Both the position numbers and the translations under genes were made by a program. The notes under the pieces are model-generated. The model was not told the origin of the DNA and did no database searches. It saw only the letters and a list, made by a program, of their open reading frames with translations. Positions 50,379-60,825 of a stretch of 64,000 bases of DNA are shown here, piece after piece. This stretch comes from Sphingobacteriaceae bacterium (lineage in GTDB: Bacteria; Bacteroidota; Bacteroidia; B-17B0; Aurantibacillaceae). Location of the stretch: NCBI GenBank assembly GCA_002319075.1, contig NVQB01000001.1, positions 1,240,001 to 1,304,000 on the forward strand, read 5' to 3'. The stretch's first letter is position 1. The number at the start of each line of letters is the position of its first letter.

Positions 50379-51886
50379 TATTCGGCGTAGTAGGTCATTA
50401 ACCTTCTTCTTAATTTACTAGCGTAACTCTGACTCTGCCAATCAATGTGATTGTTGGTAGAATTAATGCATTTACCAAACTGTTTCATACGGTATTTCAT
50501 TTCTTCACCCAGGAGATTGAATAATTCAAGAGCCTCTTCAAAATCAGCAGCATTGTCTTTAATACGGCCAAAGTGATCTTCCAGGCTTTCATCTACAACT
50601 GTCTGTGGTTTTTTTCCTTTACGAAGCGCCATTGCATAACGGTCGCGTACAATAAAGGCTTCAGCACTTGAGTTAAGAAAACGCTCTTTAATTTCTGGAG
50701 GAAGGTCGTAATCATTTACCAATTCGTAATCCCACTCGTCTTTGTAACGTTGCTCAAGATACATGTGCGGCGCCACAAACACGTGATTCCAGTCAATAGG
50801 ATACTGCCATAAATTAAAGCGGCGCGAATTGTTCCCTAAATCGATGATATTGAAAGTCTTTTTGTTTGGGAGCACACGGCTACCACGACCAATCATTTGA
50901 TGATAGAGTGTAAGGGACTTTGTAGCACGATTAAGAAAAATGGTTTCCACTTCCGGTTCGTCAAAACCTGTAGTTAAGATACTAACGGAAGTAAGGATAC
51001 CGTCTTTGGTCTTGCGAAACCAATCCAAGGTATCTACCCGTTCTTTATCGCTAAAGGTACTGTCCAGATGCTTAATTGGGTAGCCTTTAGCTTTAAAAGT
51101 TTCGTATACTGCGCGACTGGTTAAAATACCTGCATTAAAAATTAAAGTCTTTTTTCCTTTTGAAAGTTCTTCGTAAGCCTCCACAAGTTTACCCTGCATG
51201 ATAGCTTGTGTATATAACTGTTCGTGAGATCCAACGGTAAACTCACCGTTATTACCGACACGTAAAGAGCTTAAGTTAACATCGTAAGAAAAAGTCTGCC
51301 CCTCGCACAAAAATCCCTGCTCGATAAGATTAGAAATACTCTCGCCAACAATAAGTTCGGTATAAGTTTGATATAAGGGTAATTTCTTATTACTGCTTAA
51401 AGGTGTTGCTGTTACACCTAAAATATTTACGTCATTAAAATAATGGAAAATTTTGCGGAAAGAGTTGTTGTGAGCCTCATCGACAATCACTAATCCTATG
51501 TCCTCTAAAAATTTATCATTTTCCTGTAAACGGTTATTTAAAGTCTCAACAAGCGCTATAAAAGAGTTGTAATGACTTTGCTGCGGCAATTGTTTTACAT
51601 CACTTGTAATAACCTTATTTGAAATCCCTGCCTCCGCTAAAACATCGGAAGTTTGTTTTCCTAACTCGATGCGGTGTGTGAGAATTAAAACTTTACGTTT
51701 GCTCTGAGCTATATAACGCTTTGCAATTTCACTAAAAATAATCGTTTTACCTCCACCTGTAGGGAGCTGAAAAAGTAGATTAGCGTTTGGAGGTAACTCG
51801 CTCAAACGGTTAAAAATTCTATTTACGGCTTGTTCCTGGTAAGGATATAATTTACGTGATTCTGCGGCTTCTAGGGTTTCTTCCAT
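50378..51886 (-). CDS. DEAD/DEAH-box helicase (type III restriction-like SF2)
   Basis: The 502-residue SF2 ATPase has Walker A L-P-T-G-G-G-K-T-I near residue 43, I-V-D-E-A-H-N-N as motif II and T-A-T-P-L-S as motif III. Y-H-Q-M-I-G-R-G-S-R, motif VI, is near residue 325. The C-terminal 130 residues are helical. It resembles the RadD/SSL2-like branch that acts on DNA ends or branched DNA, but the exact role is unknown. No restriction-modification partner is nearby. Confidence 0.9.
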   Translation of the reverse strand: MEETLEAAESRKLYPYQEQAVNRIFNRLSELPPNANLLFQLPTGGGKTIIFSEIAKRYIAQSKRKVLILTHRIELGKQTSDVLAEAGISNKVITSDVKQLPQQSHYNSFIALVETLNNRLQENDKFLEDIGLVIVDEAHNNSFRKIFHYFNDVNILGVTATPLSSNKKLPLYQTYTELIVGESISNLIEQGFLCEGQTFSYDVNLSSLRVGNNGEFTVGSHEQLYTQAIMQGKLVEAYEELSKGKKTLIFNAGILTSRAVYETFKAKGYPIKHLDSTFSDKERVDTLDWFRKTKDGILTSVSILTTGFDEPEVETIFLNRATKSLTLYHQMIGRGSRVLPNKKTFNIIDLGNNSRRFNLWQYPIDWNHVFVAPHMYLEQRYKDEWDYELVNDYDLPPEIKERFLNSSAEAFIVRDRYAMALRKGKKPQTVVDESLEDHFGRIKDNAADFEEALELFNLLGEEMKYRMKQFGKCINSTNNHIDWQSQSYASKLRRRLMTYYAE

Positions 51887-52019
51887 TTAAAAAAGGCAAT
51901 TTGCAAATATACTGCTAAAGCGGCCAATTCTGTAAATAAATATTAAATAAAATGTGAAGATTTAAACAACGGCTAAATACTTTTCGTTAAAAAAAGCAAT
52001 AATGGTATCTTAGCCATTT

Positions 52020-53627
52020 ATGAAAAGTAAAATCCACCTTGTTATTTTAAGTTTCATCTCAGCGCTTTTACTTTCCATTTCGTGGTACTGGCACCTGACG
52101 ATTTGTATATTTTTTGCGTTTGTGCCTCTCTTATTTGTAGAAGACCGGATTTCTTCATCCGGTAATTCTAAAGGCGCAGCGAAATTATTCCCCTACGCTT
52201 ACCTTTGTTTTTTTACGTGGAATATCCTCGTGACCTGGTGGGTAGTTTACGCGTCTGTAGGTGGCGCTAGTATGGCGTTTCTGGCCAATTCACTATTGAT
52301 GTCGGCTGTGTTTGTCGTTTTTTCAGTCATTAAAAATCGCCTTAACAAATCATGGGCAATTTGGCTATTGATTCCAATCTGGATTGCATGGGAACATGGC
52401 CACACTTTATGGGACCTAACGTGGACCTGGCTAACCATAGGAAATGTTTTTGCGTTTAACACCAACTGGATTCAATGGTACGAATTTACCGGTACCTCTG
52501 GCGGAACGCTCTGGGTGCTAGCTACAAACATTTTTATCTTCCAGATTTTAAAAAACAATAGCAAACTTAAAGTCTTTTCAAAACCTATTCTCAAAATTGC
52601 CGCACTGATTATCGTTCCTATAGTTATTTCATATACTATTCTTGTAAGCTACACTTTAAAGCAGGCAAACACAACTGTAAAAGAAGACCCCAAAAACGTA
52701 GTGGTTGTTCAACCCAATATTGATCCCTACAACGCTAAATTCAGCATGGAATATCAGTCACAGTTTTTAAAAGTAATGGATCTTATACGGGGGAAAGTTA
52801 CGGATGAAACCGATTTTTTAGTCCTGCCAGAGACCTTTATCACCGATGATCTAGATGAAAGTGCGATCTCAGAATCAGAAGCACTTTACTGGTTCAGGGA
52901 TAGTTTAATTCGCCGGTTTCCAAACTTAAAAATTGTTACCGGTGGAAATACTTACATTGTTTATGAAAACGAAAAAGACAATACAGCAACCTCGCGCAAA
53001 GATTCGCGCACGGGAAAAAATTACGATGTATTTAACAGTGCAGTGTATCTCGACAAAAACGTTGTAGAAGTTTATCATAAATCAAAACTTGTTCCGGGCG
53101 TCGAGCAAATGCCCTTTCCTGCGCTGCTAAAGCCTTTGGAAGGACTGGCAATTAACATGGGCGGAACGATGGGGAGCCTAGGCAAACAGGATAAACGTTC
53201 CGTATTCAGTGATAGTGCGGCACATACCAGTATTGCGCCCGTTGTGTGTTACGAAAGTGTCTACGCGGATTATGTAACCGGCTACATCCGCAATGGAGCA
53301 AATTTTATTTTCATCATTACCAACGACGGCTGGTGGCAGGATACTCCCGGATACATTCAACATTTGAATTATGCGCGTTTAAGAGCTATAGAAAACAGGA
53401 GGCAGATCGCACGTTCGGCAAACACCGGCATTAGCTGCTTTATTGATGAATTCGGAACGATTTCGGAAGCAACAAACTGGTGGGAAGAGGCAGTTATTGA
53501 AAAAAAGATGCGACCAAACAATGAACTCACTTTTTTTTCACGCTTTGGCGATCTAATTTCGTATACCAGCGTTTTTGCAAGTATGCTATTGATACTCTGG
53601 TCCTTATTTTTACGCTTTAAAAAGTAA
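52020..53627 (+). CDS. lnt: apolipoprotein N-acyltransferase
   Basis: The 535-residue membrane enzyme adds the third acyl chain to lipoproteins. It has about six to seven N-terminal spans and a periplasmic nitrilase-type domain. The catalytic Glu is in L-P-E-T-F, Lys in Y-H-K-S-K-L-V-P-G-V-E, and Cys in V-V-C-Y-E-S. A final span is at the C-terminus. Family length and residues are normal. A TATCTTAG sequence 8 bases before the start may be a weak -7 box. Confidence 0.95.
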   Translation: MKSKIHLVILSFISALLLSISWYWHLTICIFFAFVPLLFVEDRISSSGNSKGAAKLFPYAYLCFFTWNILVTWWVVYASVGGASMAFLANSLLMSAVFVVFSVIKNRLNKSWAIWLLIPIWIAWEHGHTLWDLTWTWLTIGNVFAFNTNWIQWYEFTGTSGGTLWVLATNIFIFQILKNNSKLKVFSKPILKIAALIIVPIVISYTILVSYTLKQANTTVKEDPKNVVVVQPNIDPYNAKFSMEYQSQFLKVMDLIRGKVTDETDFLVLPETFITDDLDESAISESEALYWFRDSLIRRFPNLKIVTGGNTYIVYENEKDNTATSRKDSRTGKNYDVFNSAVYLDKNVVEVYHKSKLVPGVEQMPFPALLKPLEGLAINMGGTMGSLGKQDKRSVFSDSAAHTSIAPVVCYESVYADYVTGYIRNGANFIFIITNDGWWQDTPGYIQHLNYARLRAIENRRQIARSANTGISCFIDEFGTISEATNWWEEAVIEKKMRPNNELTFFSRFGDLISYTSVFASMLLILWSLFLRFKK

Positions 53628-53695
53628 AAACCTCTCACAAAAAAACCGTAAATTCACCCTGATTTTTTAAGTGCTAATTAATAGACAATTTATAT

Positions 53696-55102
53696 ATGGA
53701 AAAATTTGATGTAACCATTATTGGTGGTGGTCCCGGCGGATATGTAGCCGCAATTCGCTGTGCACAGTTAGGTATGAAAACGGCATTGGTAGAAAAATAT
53801 CCTTCTTTAGGTGGAACTTGCCTTAACGTGGGTTGCATTCCATCAAAAGCTTTACTGGATTCAAGCGAACATTTTTACAATGCTGTTCATCACTTCGAAG
53901 AGCATGGTATCGACATTAAAGCGCCGAAAGTGAATCTGAAACAAATGATTGAACGCAAACGCGGTGTCGTAAAAATGACGGTGGACGGGATCAATTTTTT
54001 AATGAAAAAAAATAAGATCACCGTTTATACAGGTCACGGAACTTTTGTAACTAAAAACACTATTGAAGTTGCAAAAGCTGACGGAAGCAAAGAACAAATT
54101 GAAACTGGAAAAACAATTATTGCAACGGGGTCAAAGCCTTCTTCCTTACCAGGAATTGAAATTGACAAAAAACGTGTAATTACTTCCACCGAAGCATTAG
54201 AAATGACCGAAGTCCCTAAAAACCTTATCATTATTGGTGGCGGCGTTATCGGACTAGAATTAGGAAGCGTTTACGGCCGCTTAGGAAGCAAAGTAACGGT
54301 GGTTGAATTTATGGATCGCATCATTCCTGGAATGGATGGCGCCTTGAGTAAAGAGTTAACCCGCGTACTTAAAAAGAATTTAGGATTTGAATTCTTAATG
54401 AAACATAAAGTTACCGGTGTAAAAGCAAGCGCCAAAGAGGTAACCGTTACCGCATTAAATGCAAAAGATGAACCTATAGAAATTAAAGGCGACTACTGTT
54501 TAGTTTCAGTGGGACGTAAACCTTACACGGATAATTTAGGTCTTGAAAAAATAGGCGTAAAACTAGATAACCGTGGACGAATTGAAACAGACGATCATCT
54601 GAAAACCAGTGTGGATGGCATTTACGCTATTGGTGATGTTGTGAAAGGTGCTATGTTGGCTCACAAAGCGGAAGAAGAAGGAACCTATGTGGCTGAGCAA
54701 TTAGCCGGACAAAAACCACATATCAATTACAACTTGATTCCAGGTGTTGTTTACACATGGCCTGAAGTTGCTGCAGTAGGATTTACCGAAGAGCAATTAA
54801 AAGAGCAAGGAAAAAAATACAGGGTTGGTTCATTTCCTTTTAAAGCAAGCGGAAGAGCAAGAGCGAGTATGGATACAGATGGTTTTGTAAAAGTATTGGC
54901 CGATGAAGCTACAGATGAAATTTTGGGTGTACACATGATCGGTCCGCGCACCGCAGACATGATTGCTGAAGCCGTGGTAGCCATGGAATACAGGGCGAGT
55001 GCAGAAGATATAAGCAGAATGAGTCACGCGCACCCTACTTTTACAGAAAGTATGAAGGAAGCCTGTCTTGATGCTACAGGAAAAAGAGCAATACATATTT
55101 AA
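53696..55102 (+). CDS. lpdA: dihydrolipoyl dehydrogenase (E3)
   Basis: The 468-residue flavoprotein has the FAD-binding G-G-G-P-G-G-Y-V and the redox disulfide G-G-T-C-L-N-V-G-C. The NAD-binding G-G-G-V-I-G-L-E-L-G and the C-terminal His-Glu pair in H-A-H-P-T-F-T-E-S are also present. It reoxidises lipoamide in pyruvate/2-oxoglutarate dehydrogenase or glycine cleavage. No other E1/E2 gene is adjacent, which is common for lpd. Confidence 0.97.
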   Translation: MEKFDVTIIGGGPGGYVAAIRCAQLGMKTALVEKYPSLGGTCLNVGCIPSKALLDSSEHFYNAVHHFEEHGIDIKAPKVNLKQMIERKRGVVKMTVDGINFLMKKNKITVYTGHGTFVTKNTIEVAKADGSKEQIETGKTIIATGSKPSSLPGIEIDKKRVITSTEALEMTEVPKNLIIIGGGVIGLELGSVYGRLGSKVTVVEFMDRIIPGMDGALSKELTRVLKKNLGFEFLMKHKVTGVKASAKEVTVTALNAKDEPIEIKGDYCLVSVGRKPYTDNLGLEKIGVKLDNRGRIETDDHLKTSVDGIYAIGDVVKGAMLAHKAEEEGTYVAEQLAGQKPHINYNLIPGVVYTWPEVAAVGFTEEQLKEQGKKYRVGSFPFKASGRARASMDTDGFVKVLADEATDEILGVHMIGPRTADMIAEAVVAMEYRASAEDISRMSHAHPTFTESMKEACLDATGKRAIHI

Positions 55103-55172
55103 CCTCTCGACTGCACCCGATCTGACATCAACTGTTTGTCTTTTCGAGTGTGGTTGAAATCCAAATAAAAAA

Positions 55173-55667
55173 ATGATGAGCAATCCAAAAGTTGGAATTA
55201 TAATGGGAAGTAACAGCGATTTGCCAACTATGCAGGCCGCTGCGGACATCCTGAAACAGTTTGATATCGCTTATGAAATCGACGTTGTTTCAGCGCATCG
55301 CACTCCAGAAAAAATGTTTGACTATGCCAAAAGCGCTCATGGCAGAGGTTTGCAGGTTATTATTGCCGGAGCCGGCGGTGCCGCGCACTTACCGGGAATG
55401 GTTGCTTCTTTAACTCCTTTACCGGTTATCGGTGTGCCAGTAAAAAGCAGCAACAGTATTGATGGTTGGGATAGCTTATTAAGCATAGTACAAATGCCTA
55501 ATGGTGTTCCGGTTGCCACGGTAGCAGTTAACGCTTCGCAGAACGCCGGAATTTTAGCAGCACAAATAATTGGGTGCTCCGATAAAGTTATACTGGATAA
55601 AATGATTTCTTTTAAAGAAGGCTTGAAAGAAAAAGTATTGCAGGCGAGTAAGGAGATGAAGAAATAA
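55173..55667 (+). CDS. purE: N5-carboxyaminoimidazole ribonucleotide mutase PurE
   Basis: The 164-residue enzyme of purine synthesis has G-S-N-S-D-L-P-T-M near residue 12-20, S-A-H-R-T-P-E-K-M with the catalytic His, [12 protein letters not shown] and S-L-L-S-I-V-Q-M-P. All are conserved class I PurE motifs. Length normal. Two adjacent ATGs are possible starts. Confidence 0.97.
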   Translation: MMSNPKVGIIMGSNSDLPTMQAAADILKQFDIAYEIDVVSAHRTPEKMFDYAKSAHGRGLQVIIAGAGGAAHLPGMVASLTPLPVIGVPVKSSNSIDGWDSLLSIVQMPNGVPVATVAVNASQNAGILAAQIIGCSDKVILDKMISFKEGLKEKVLQASKEMKK

Positions 55668-55723
55668 ATTTGTGATAGTTTATTCAGCCTGGATATTTCC
55701 TACATTTGAATACAGGCCTTACC

Positions 55724-55945
55724 ATGCGGAAATTTCTTTTTTTTTCTTTACCCTTGATAATCTTTTCGTGCAAACGAAATTATACCTGCCATTGTCAGAC
55801 GGTAGATAAGAATAAGCAGGTTTTGGAAGAAGCAGAAATGAAAGTAAAATCAAAAGATTCAAAACGCGCATATCTAGATTGTTTAAACGAGTATATAAGT
55901 AAAGCCAGTAGACAGGGCGAAGAAATCCAATGCGATGTTCAATAA
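55724..55945 (+). CDS. small Cys-rich putative lipoprotein
   Basis: About 73 residues from ATG 55724 (the upstream TTG is less likely). The leader F-F-S-L-P-L-I-I-F-S-C ends at a Cys that could be lipidated. Four further Cys follow (Y-T-C-H-C, L-D-C, I-Q-C), probably forming disulfides in the envelope. The family is not recognised. It lies between purE and the DUF721 gene in the same direction. Confidence 0.6.
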   Translation: MRKFLFFSLPLIIFSCKRNYTCHCQTVDKNKQVLEEAEMKVKSKDSKRAYLDCLNEYISKASRQGEEIQCDVQ

Positions 55946-55954
55946 CTTTTTAAA

Positions 55955-56248
55955 GTGGCAAAAAAAAACAATCTCATAAAGCTTGGCGATGCCATTAACC
56001 AGATTTTCAAACAGGAAAAACTGGATATTAAAATTTCTCAATTCTCAGTGAAGAACGGTTGGAAAGAGATTGTAGGGGATATGATTGCCAATAGCACGAC
56101 CGAAATCTTCTTCAATGAAAAAGTTATTTTTATTACGCTTAACTCTGCGGCTTTAAAACATGAACTTACTTTCAGACGCGAGGAATTAATAAATGCCATC
56201 AACAAATTTTGTGGCTATAAGCTTGTAGATACAATTGTAATCCGATGA
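55955..56248 (+). CDS. DUF721 (DciA-like) protein
   Basis: The 97-residue product starts with GTG and contains W-K-E-I-V-G-D-M-I-A-N-S-T, then F-I-T-L-N-S-A-A-L-K-H-E-L, the DUF721 pattern. DciA members load the replicative helicase in bacteria without DnaC. Many Bacteroidota have this short form. It ends four bases inside the next gene (ATGA overlap). Confidence 0.85.
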   Translation: MAKKNNLIKLGDAINQIFKQEKLDIKISQFSVKNGWKEIVGDMIANSTTEIFFNEKVIFITLNSAALKHELTFRREELINAINKFCGYKLVDTIVIR

Positions 56249-57621
56249 AATATCTTTTTATTTTTTTAAGTCTGGGATTTTTTAAACCGGTTGTTTTTTC
56301 GCAAAACCAGGATTCACTTGTTATACGCAAGATCTACGATCATTATCTCACAAAAAGCAGGTGTTATTCAAATCTCGAAGAACTCACTACAAAAATAGGC
56401 GGACGGTTAAGTGGAAGTCCCCAGGCCGCGCAAGCCGTTGAGTGGGCCAAAAAGGCGATGTATGCAGCAGGCGCTGATACGGTTATTCTTCAACCTTGTA
56501 TGGTGCCGCATTGGGTAAGAGGAGCAAAAGAAAAATGTTCATTTACCTCCGCTAAATCAAAAACGCCGATCTCACTTAAGTGTATTGCGCTCGGAAGTTC
56601 GGTAGGCACAGGTGCAAAAGGAGTCAAGGCACAGGTTATCCAGGTAAAAAGTTTTGAAGATCTTGAGAGGCTAGGTGAAAAAAATATCAAAGGAAAAATA
56701 GTTTTTTACAATGTATTTTTTGACCAGACAAAAATTCGTACCGGAAATGCTTATGGCGAAACGGTGAAGTTTAGGGCCCGGGGTGCGAGTTATGCTGCCA
56801 AATACGGTGCTGTGGCATGCCTTGTGCGCAGTATGACTTCCGTTGCCGACGACGAGCCTCACACAGGAAACATGGCTTACGACACCACTATTTCCAAAAT
56901 AAAAATTGCTGCAGTAGCTTTGAGTTATAAAGCTGCCGACCTTTTACTCGAAGGACTTTCGAAAGACAATGATGTGCTTGTTTATCTTGAAACGCATTGC
57001 GAAAAGTTACCCGACGCTCCCTCTTTTAACGTGGTAGGACAAATTAACGGAAGCGAAAAACCAAATGAATTTATCATTGCCGGTGGTCACCTCGACAGCT
57101 GGGATAATGGCCAGGGCGCGCATGACGATGGCGCCGGCATAGTGCAATGCGTAGAGATTTTATCTGCGTTTAAACAATCAGGCATTCGCCCTAAACATTC
57201 AATAAGAGCTGTAGCTTTTATGAATGAAGAAAATGGTTTGGCAGGAGGAAATGCTTATGCAAAATTCGCTAAGGAAAAAAACGAAAAACACATTGCCGCT
57301 TTAGAAGCAGATGCAGGAGGTTACACTCCAAGAGGTTTTCTGGTAGACACGGCAAAAGGATTATACAAGCAAGTTAGCGGCTGGAAAGCCTTATTTCATC
57401 CTTATCTTATAGATCGTGTTGAAATGGAAGGCGGTGGGGCTGACCTCAACGCTTTGGCAAACTCTGGAGTTCCCTGCATAGGATTTGAGCCCGATACTCA
57501 AAGATACTTCGACATTCATCACACAGCTGCTGATACCTTCGACAAAATAAATAAGCGTGAACTGGAACTCAGTGGCGCCGCTATTGCAGCCCTGCTTTAC
57601 CTTTTAGATGCATATAACTGA
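56245..57621 (+). CDS. secreted M28 family zinc aminopeptidase
   Basis: The 458-residue product has a signal peptide (ends V-V-F-S-Q). A PA-type insert domain follows (about 140-220, K-Y-G-A-V-A-C-L-V-R). The M28 catalytic domain has its metal ligands in G-G-H-L-D-S-W, H-D-D-G-A-G, M-N-E-E-N-G, E-A-D-A-G-G and D-I-H-H-T-A-A-D. All ligands are present, so it should be active. No T9SS domain, so probably periplasmic or exported by another route. Confidence 0.92.
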   Translation: MKYLFIFLSLGFFKPVVFSQNQDSLVIRKIYDHYLTKSRCYSNLEELTTKIGGRLSGSPQAAQAVEWAKKAMYAAGADTVILQPCMVPHWVRGAKEKCSFTSAKSKTPISLKCIALGSSVGTGAKGVKAQVIQVKSFEDLERLGEKNIKGKIVFYNVFFDQTKIRTGNAYGETVKFRARGASYAAKYGAVACLVRSMTSVADDEPHTGNMAYDTTISKIKIAAVALSYKAADLLLEGLSKDNDVLVYLETHCEKLPDAPSFNVVGQINGSEKPNEFIIAGGHLDSWDNGQGAHDDGAGIVQCVEILSAFKQSGIRPKHSIRAVAFMNEENGLAGGNAYAKFAKEKNEKHIAALEADAGGYTPRGFLVDTAKGLYKQVSGWKALFHPYLIDRVEMEGGGADLNALANSGVPCIGFEPDTQRYFDIHHTAADTFDKINKRELELSGAAIAALLYLLDAYN

Positions 57622-57681
57622 TCTTTAAAAAAGCACCTCTACTGGCATTAAATTTGAAGTTAGTTTTAAGATTCTGATTTC

Positions 57682-58593
57682 ATGTTTTTAGTAAAAAAAT
57701 CTTTTGCGCTTCGCTCAAAAAGCTTCCTCTTTTTTTGCGTAGGACTCTTTACTTTCTCTTCCGTTTTTTCTCAAAGAAATTATGAAGCAAAATCTTTTAT
57801 CTACAATACACTGATTGGAGGCATCTCAAGTGGTATTGGAGCGCTCATCAATAAACATAAAGACGAAAAACCATTAAGAGCATTTACAAAAGGTTTTACG
57901 ATTGGCTGCGGCGGAGGCGCGGTTATGTATGCCGGAAAAAAAAGCAACATACTCATTGCCCGTCAAAAAAACATAGGTTATGCCTGGCTATCACGTGGCA
58001 TTTTTAGTGCAGGAAATTCAATAGTCGAAAATGCTTCGGCTAATCGTTTGTGGTATTCGCAGTGGCATTATGATTTAGGATTTGTGCGGCTGGAGTTAAA
58101 AACAAATGGCAAAACTACCCTGATTCCAAAGCTTTTACCTTCAGCTTTCGGAGCATTCGCGTTCACTGCCCTACACGGACATTTAAATGCAATTGCGAGT
58201 TTAGAATGCGGAACCTTTATATTTGAAAATGTAAAGATTAGTTACGCACCCTACCTGGTTGGTTCCACTACTGGAAATAACGTTTTGTTCGTTGATTCGC
58301 TCCGAACAACCGAAAGATATCATGAAGTCTTTGCACACGAAATGGTTCATACCTGCCAGTTCCAGGAGCTCTCAGGCTTTAATTATTACTTTAATCCACT
58401 CACAACAAGGTGGAAAGAAAAGTCGTCCATGTTCAGAAAGATCAGCAAGTATGTTTACGGAGACATTAACTATGAACTTATGCTTATTAATTATTTTTTT
58501 GTGCAAGGAAGTATTATAAAAAACCGGTATTGCAGCAATTTTCTCGAAAATGAAGCGGAGGTTCTCACTACCGGAAGAATTTCTTGTCCCTGA
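57682..58593 (+). CDS. exported protein with HEMVH motif, family unknown
   Basis: The 303-residue product has a signal peptide (ends S-S-V-F-S-Q). It has Gly-rich hydrophobic segments in the first half (G-G-I-S-S-G-I-G-A, G-C-G-G-G-A-V) and an H-E-M-V-H motif at about 219-223. E291 and E293 in E-N-E-A-E follow about 70 residues later. This arrangement resembles a gluzincin zinc site. I do not know the family, so a peptidase is only a possibility. It stands alone. Confidence 0.7.
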   Translation: MFLVKKSFALRSKSFLFFCVGLFTFSSVFSQRNYEAKSFIYNTLIGGISSGIGALINKHKDEKPLRAFTKGFTIGCGGGAVMYAGKKSNILIARQKNIGYAWLSRGIFSAGNSIVENASANRLWYSQWHYDLGFVRLELKTNGKTTLIPKLLPSAFGAFAFTALHGHLNAIASLECGTFIFENVKISYAPYLVGSTTGNNVLFVDSLRTTERYHEVFAHEMVHTCQFQELSGFNYYFNPLTTRWKEKSSMFRKISKYVYGDINYELMLINYFFVQGSIIKNRYCSNFLENEAEVLTTGRISCP

Positions 58594-58704
58594 TTAAAAT
58601 TTAAGTTTAAAGCGTAGAACTCTCTGCTTTTCACTGGGGCCTTAGTGTCTCAAAGGCCATATAATTGGCCCTTTTTGCGTATATTTACCTATTAATTTAA
58701 AACT

Positions 58705-59937
58705 ATGACTGAGACTGCAACTAAGAGCGCGCATTTAATGGAATTAGAAGACAATTATGGAGCCCATAATTATCATCCTATTCCAGTTGTATTAGAAAAA
58801 GGAGAAGGTGTGTTTGTGTGGGATGTGGAAGGAAAAAAGTATTTTGATTTTCTTGCAGCATATAGCGCAGTAAACCAGGGACATTGTCACCCGCGTATTG
58901 TAAAGGCCTTAACAACACAAGCTCAAAAACTGACCTTAACTTCCCGTGCATTTTATAATTCTGTGCTTGGCGAATACGAAAAATACATTACTTCTTATTT
59001 TGGTTACGATAAAGTTTTGCCCATGAATACCGGCGTTGAAGGTGGCGAAACCGCTTTAAAACTGGCACGTCGCTGGGCTTACGATGTTAAGGGAGTAAAA
59101 GAAAATAAAGCGAAAATGGTTTTCGCCAAAGGAAATTTTTGGGGAAGAACATTAGCAGCCATTTCTGCAAGTAACGATCCAAGCAGTACCAATGGCTTTG
59201 GTCCATTTTTACCAGGCTACGAATTAATAGATTATAACGATTTACAGGCCTTAGAAAATGCCATTAAAGATCCCAACACAGCTGCGTTTATGGTAGAGCC
59301 CATACAGGGCGAAGCCGGAGTTGTAGTTCCTGACGAAGGGTATTTAAAAGGTGTTCGCGATCTGTGTACAAAATATAATGTACTATTTATCGCCGATGAA
59401 GTTCAGACAGGTTTGGCCAGAACAGGAAAAATGCTTGCCTGTGATCATGAAGATGTGAAGCCTGATATTTTGGTTTTGGGTAAAGCTTTGAGCGGTGGTT
59501 TAATGCCCGTAAGCGCAGTTCTTGCAAACAATGAAGTGATGCTTACTATTAAACCAGGCGAACATGGCAGTACTTACGGCGGAAACCCTCTTGCTTGTGC
59601 CGTAGCAATGGAAGCTCTCAAAGTTTTAAAAGAGGAAAAACTTGCTGAAAACTCTGAAAAACTGGGAATCGTATTTAGAAGTGAAATGAATAAGTTGAAA
59701 GACGAGTGTGATGTTATTACACTTGTTCGCGGACGCGGTTTATTCAACGCTATTGTTATAAAAGAAAAAAATGGTAAAACAGCATGGGACGTTTGTGTAA
59801 AATTTGCTGAAGAAGGTTTGCTTGCAAAACCCACGCATGGAGATATTATCCGTTTCGCTCCACCGCTTGTTATTACCGAAGCGCAACTCATGGAATGCGT
59901 TGCCATTATTCGTAAAGTTATTTTATCTTTTGCCTGA
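58705..59937 (+). CDS. rocD: ornithine aminotransferase
   Basis: The 410-residue PLP enzyme moves the delta-amino group of ornithine to 2-oxoglutarate. It has [12 protein letters not shown], the aspartate in F-I-A-D-E-V-Q-T-G, and the PLP-binding Lys in [10 protein letters not shown]. The [12 protein letters not shown] motif and full length match the ornithine group of class III aminotransferases rather than the acetylornithine group. A TATATTTA box lies 18 bases upstream of the ATG. Confidence 0.93.
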   Translation: MTETATKSAHLMELEDNYGAHNYHPIPVVLEKGEGVFVWDVEGKKYFDFLAAYSAVNQGHCHPRIVKALTTQAQKLTLTSRAFYNSVLGEYEKYITSYFGYDKVLPMNTGVEGGETALKLARRWAYDVKGVKENKAKMVFAKGNFWGRTLAAISASNDPSSTNGFGPFLPGYELIDYNDLQALENAIKDPNTAAFMVEPIQGEAGVVVPDEGYLKGVRDLCTKYNVLFIADEVQTGLARTGKMLACDHEDVKPDILVLGKALSGGLMPVSAVLANNEVMLTIKPGEHGSTYGGNPLACAVAMEALKVLKEEKLAENSEKLGIVFRSEMNKLKDECDVITLVRGRGLFNAIVIKEKNGKTAWDVCVKFAEEGLLAKPTHGDIIRFAPPLVITEAQLMECVAIIRKVILSFA

Positions 59938-59943
59938 GTTTAA

Positions 59944-60825
59944 ATGATCACTTACAATCCAAAAGACTGGTTTAAACTTATTGTTCATTTTCACAAATCA
60001 GATACCTTTCGTATTCTGTTTCCAACCATGTCGTTGCTTGGAGCAATTACCTGGGTGATCTGTATTATTGAAAAGAAGTTTTTAACCATAGAAATTCCAA
60101 CCTTAACTATCTTTCACCAGATAGCTGGTTTTATAATCTCGATGGTTTTGGTTTTTCGTATTAACACCGCTTACGATCGCTGGTGGGAAGGCCGGAAACT
60201 GTGGGGCGCACTGGTTAATAATACCCGTAACCTGGCTATGAAACTTCACGCTTTTATACCTGCAAATGATTTAAAAACGCGGCAAGAATTTTTCTACCTA
60301 ATTACAAATTTCCCTTTCGCCCTTAAAGAGCATTTGAGAAATAATGTAACTAATGAGGATATAAAATTTACACCGGCCCTAACAGAGCAAGCTTATACCA
60401 AAACATCTCATAAGCCAAATTACATAGCCCGCCAGCTTGGAACCTATACTTTAGAATTCACGAAGAATACAATTCATTCGCCAAACGACTTCCTGGTATT
60501 GAGTGAAAACATCAATCAATTTACAGATATATGCGGAGCGTGTGAGCGGATTAAAAGAACGCCTATTCCCTACTCCTACAGTATTTTTATTAAGAAAATT
60601 ATTTTTCTATATATTATTACCATGCCCATTTCTTTTGGATTAACCATTGGCTACTGGGCAATTCCAATTGTAATGATCATGTTTTATGCATTTGCTTCTC
60701 TTGAAATTATCAGTGAAGAAATTGAAGATCCCTTTGGAACAGACTCCAACGACCTACCCACAGATGAAATGTCGGTAAGAATTAAAGAAAACGTACGCGA
60801 AATATTATTAGGAGATGAAGATTAA
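59944..60825 (+). CDS. bestrophin-family membrane channel protein
   Basis: The 293-residue product has the bacterial bestrophin pattern: P-K-D-W-F-K-L-I near the start, V-F-R-I-N-T-A-Y-D-R-W-W-E-G-R-K, W-G-A-L-V-N-N-T-R-N-L, then P-I-P-Y-S-Y and I-E-D-P-F-G-T-D near the end. Bacterial members are pentameric ion channels of the inner membrane. It starts 6 bases after rocD and its 3' end overlaps the next gene by 11 bases. Confidence 0.92.
   Translation: MITYNPKDWFKLIVHFHKSDTFRILFPTMSLLGAITWVICIIEKKFLTIEIPTLTIFHQIAGFIISMVLVFRINTAYDRWWEGRKLWGALVNNTRNLAMKLHAFIPANDLKTRQEFFYLITNFPFALKEHLRNNVTNEDIKFTPALTEQAYTKTSHKPNYIARQLGTYTLEFTKNTIHSPNDFLVLSENINQFTDICGACERIKRTPIPYSYSIFIKKIIFLYIITMPISFGLTIGYWAIPIVMIMFYAFASLEIISEEIEDPFGTDSNDLPTDEMSVRIKENVREILLGDED

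Noticed and set aside
50378-51886. A restriction or defence locus based on the SF2 helicase
   Set aside because: No methyltransferase, nuclease or other defence gene is adjacent; its only close partner is a small membrane protein.
54830-55249. 139-codon leftward ORF over the end of lpdA and start of purE
   Set aside because: It is antisense to two well-conserved genes and has an odd His/Cys/Phe-rich composition.
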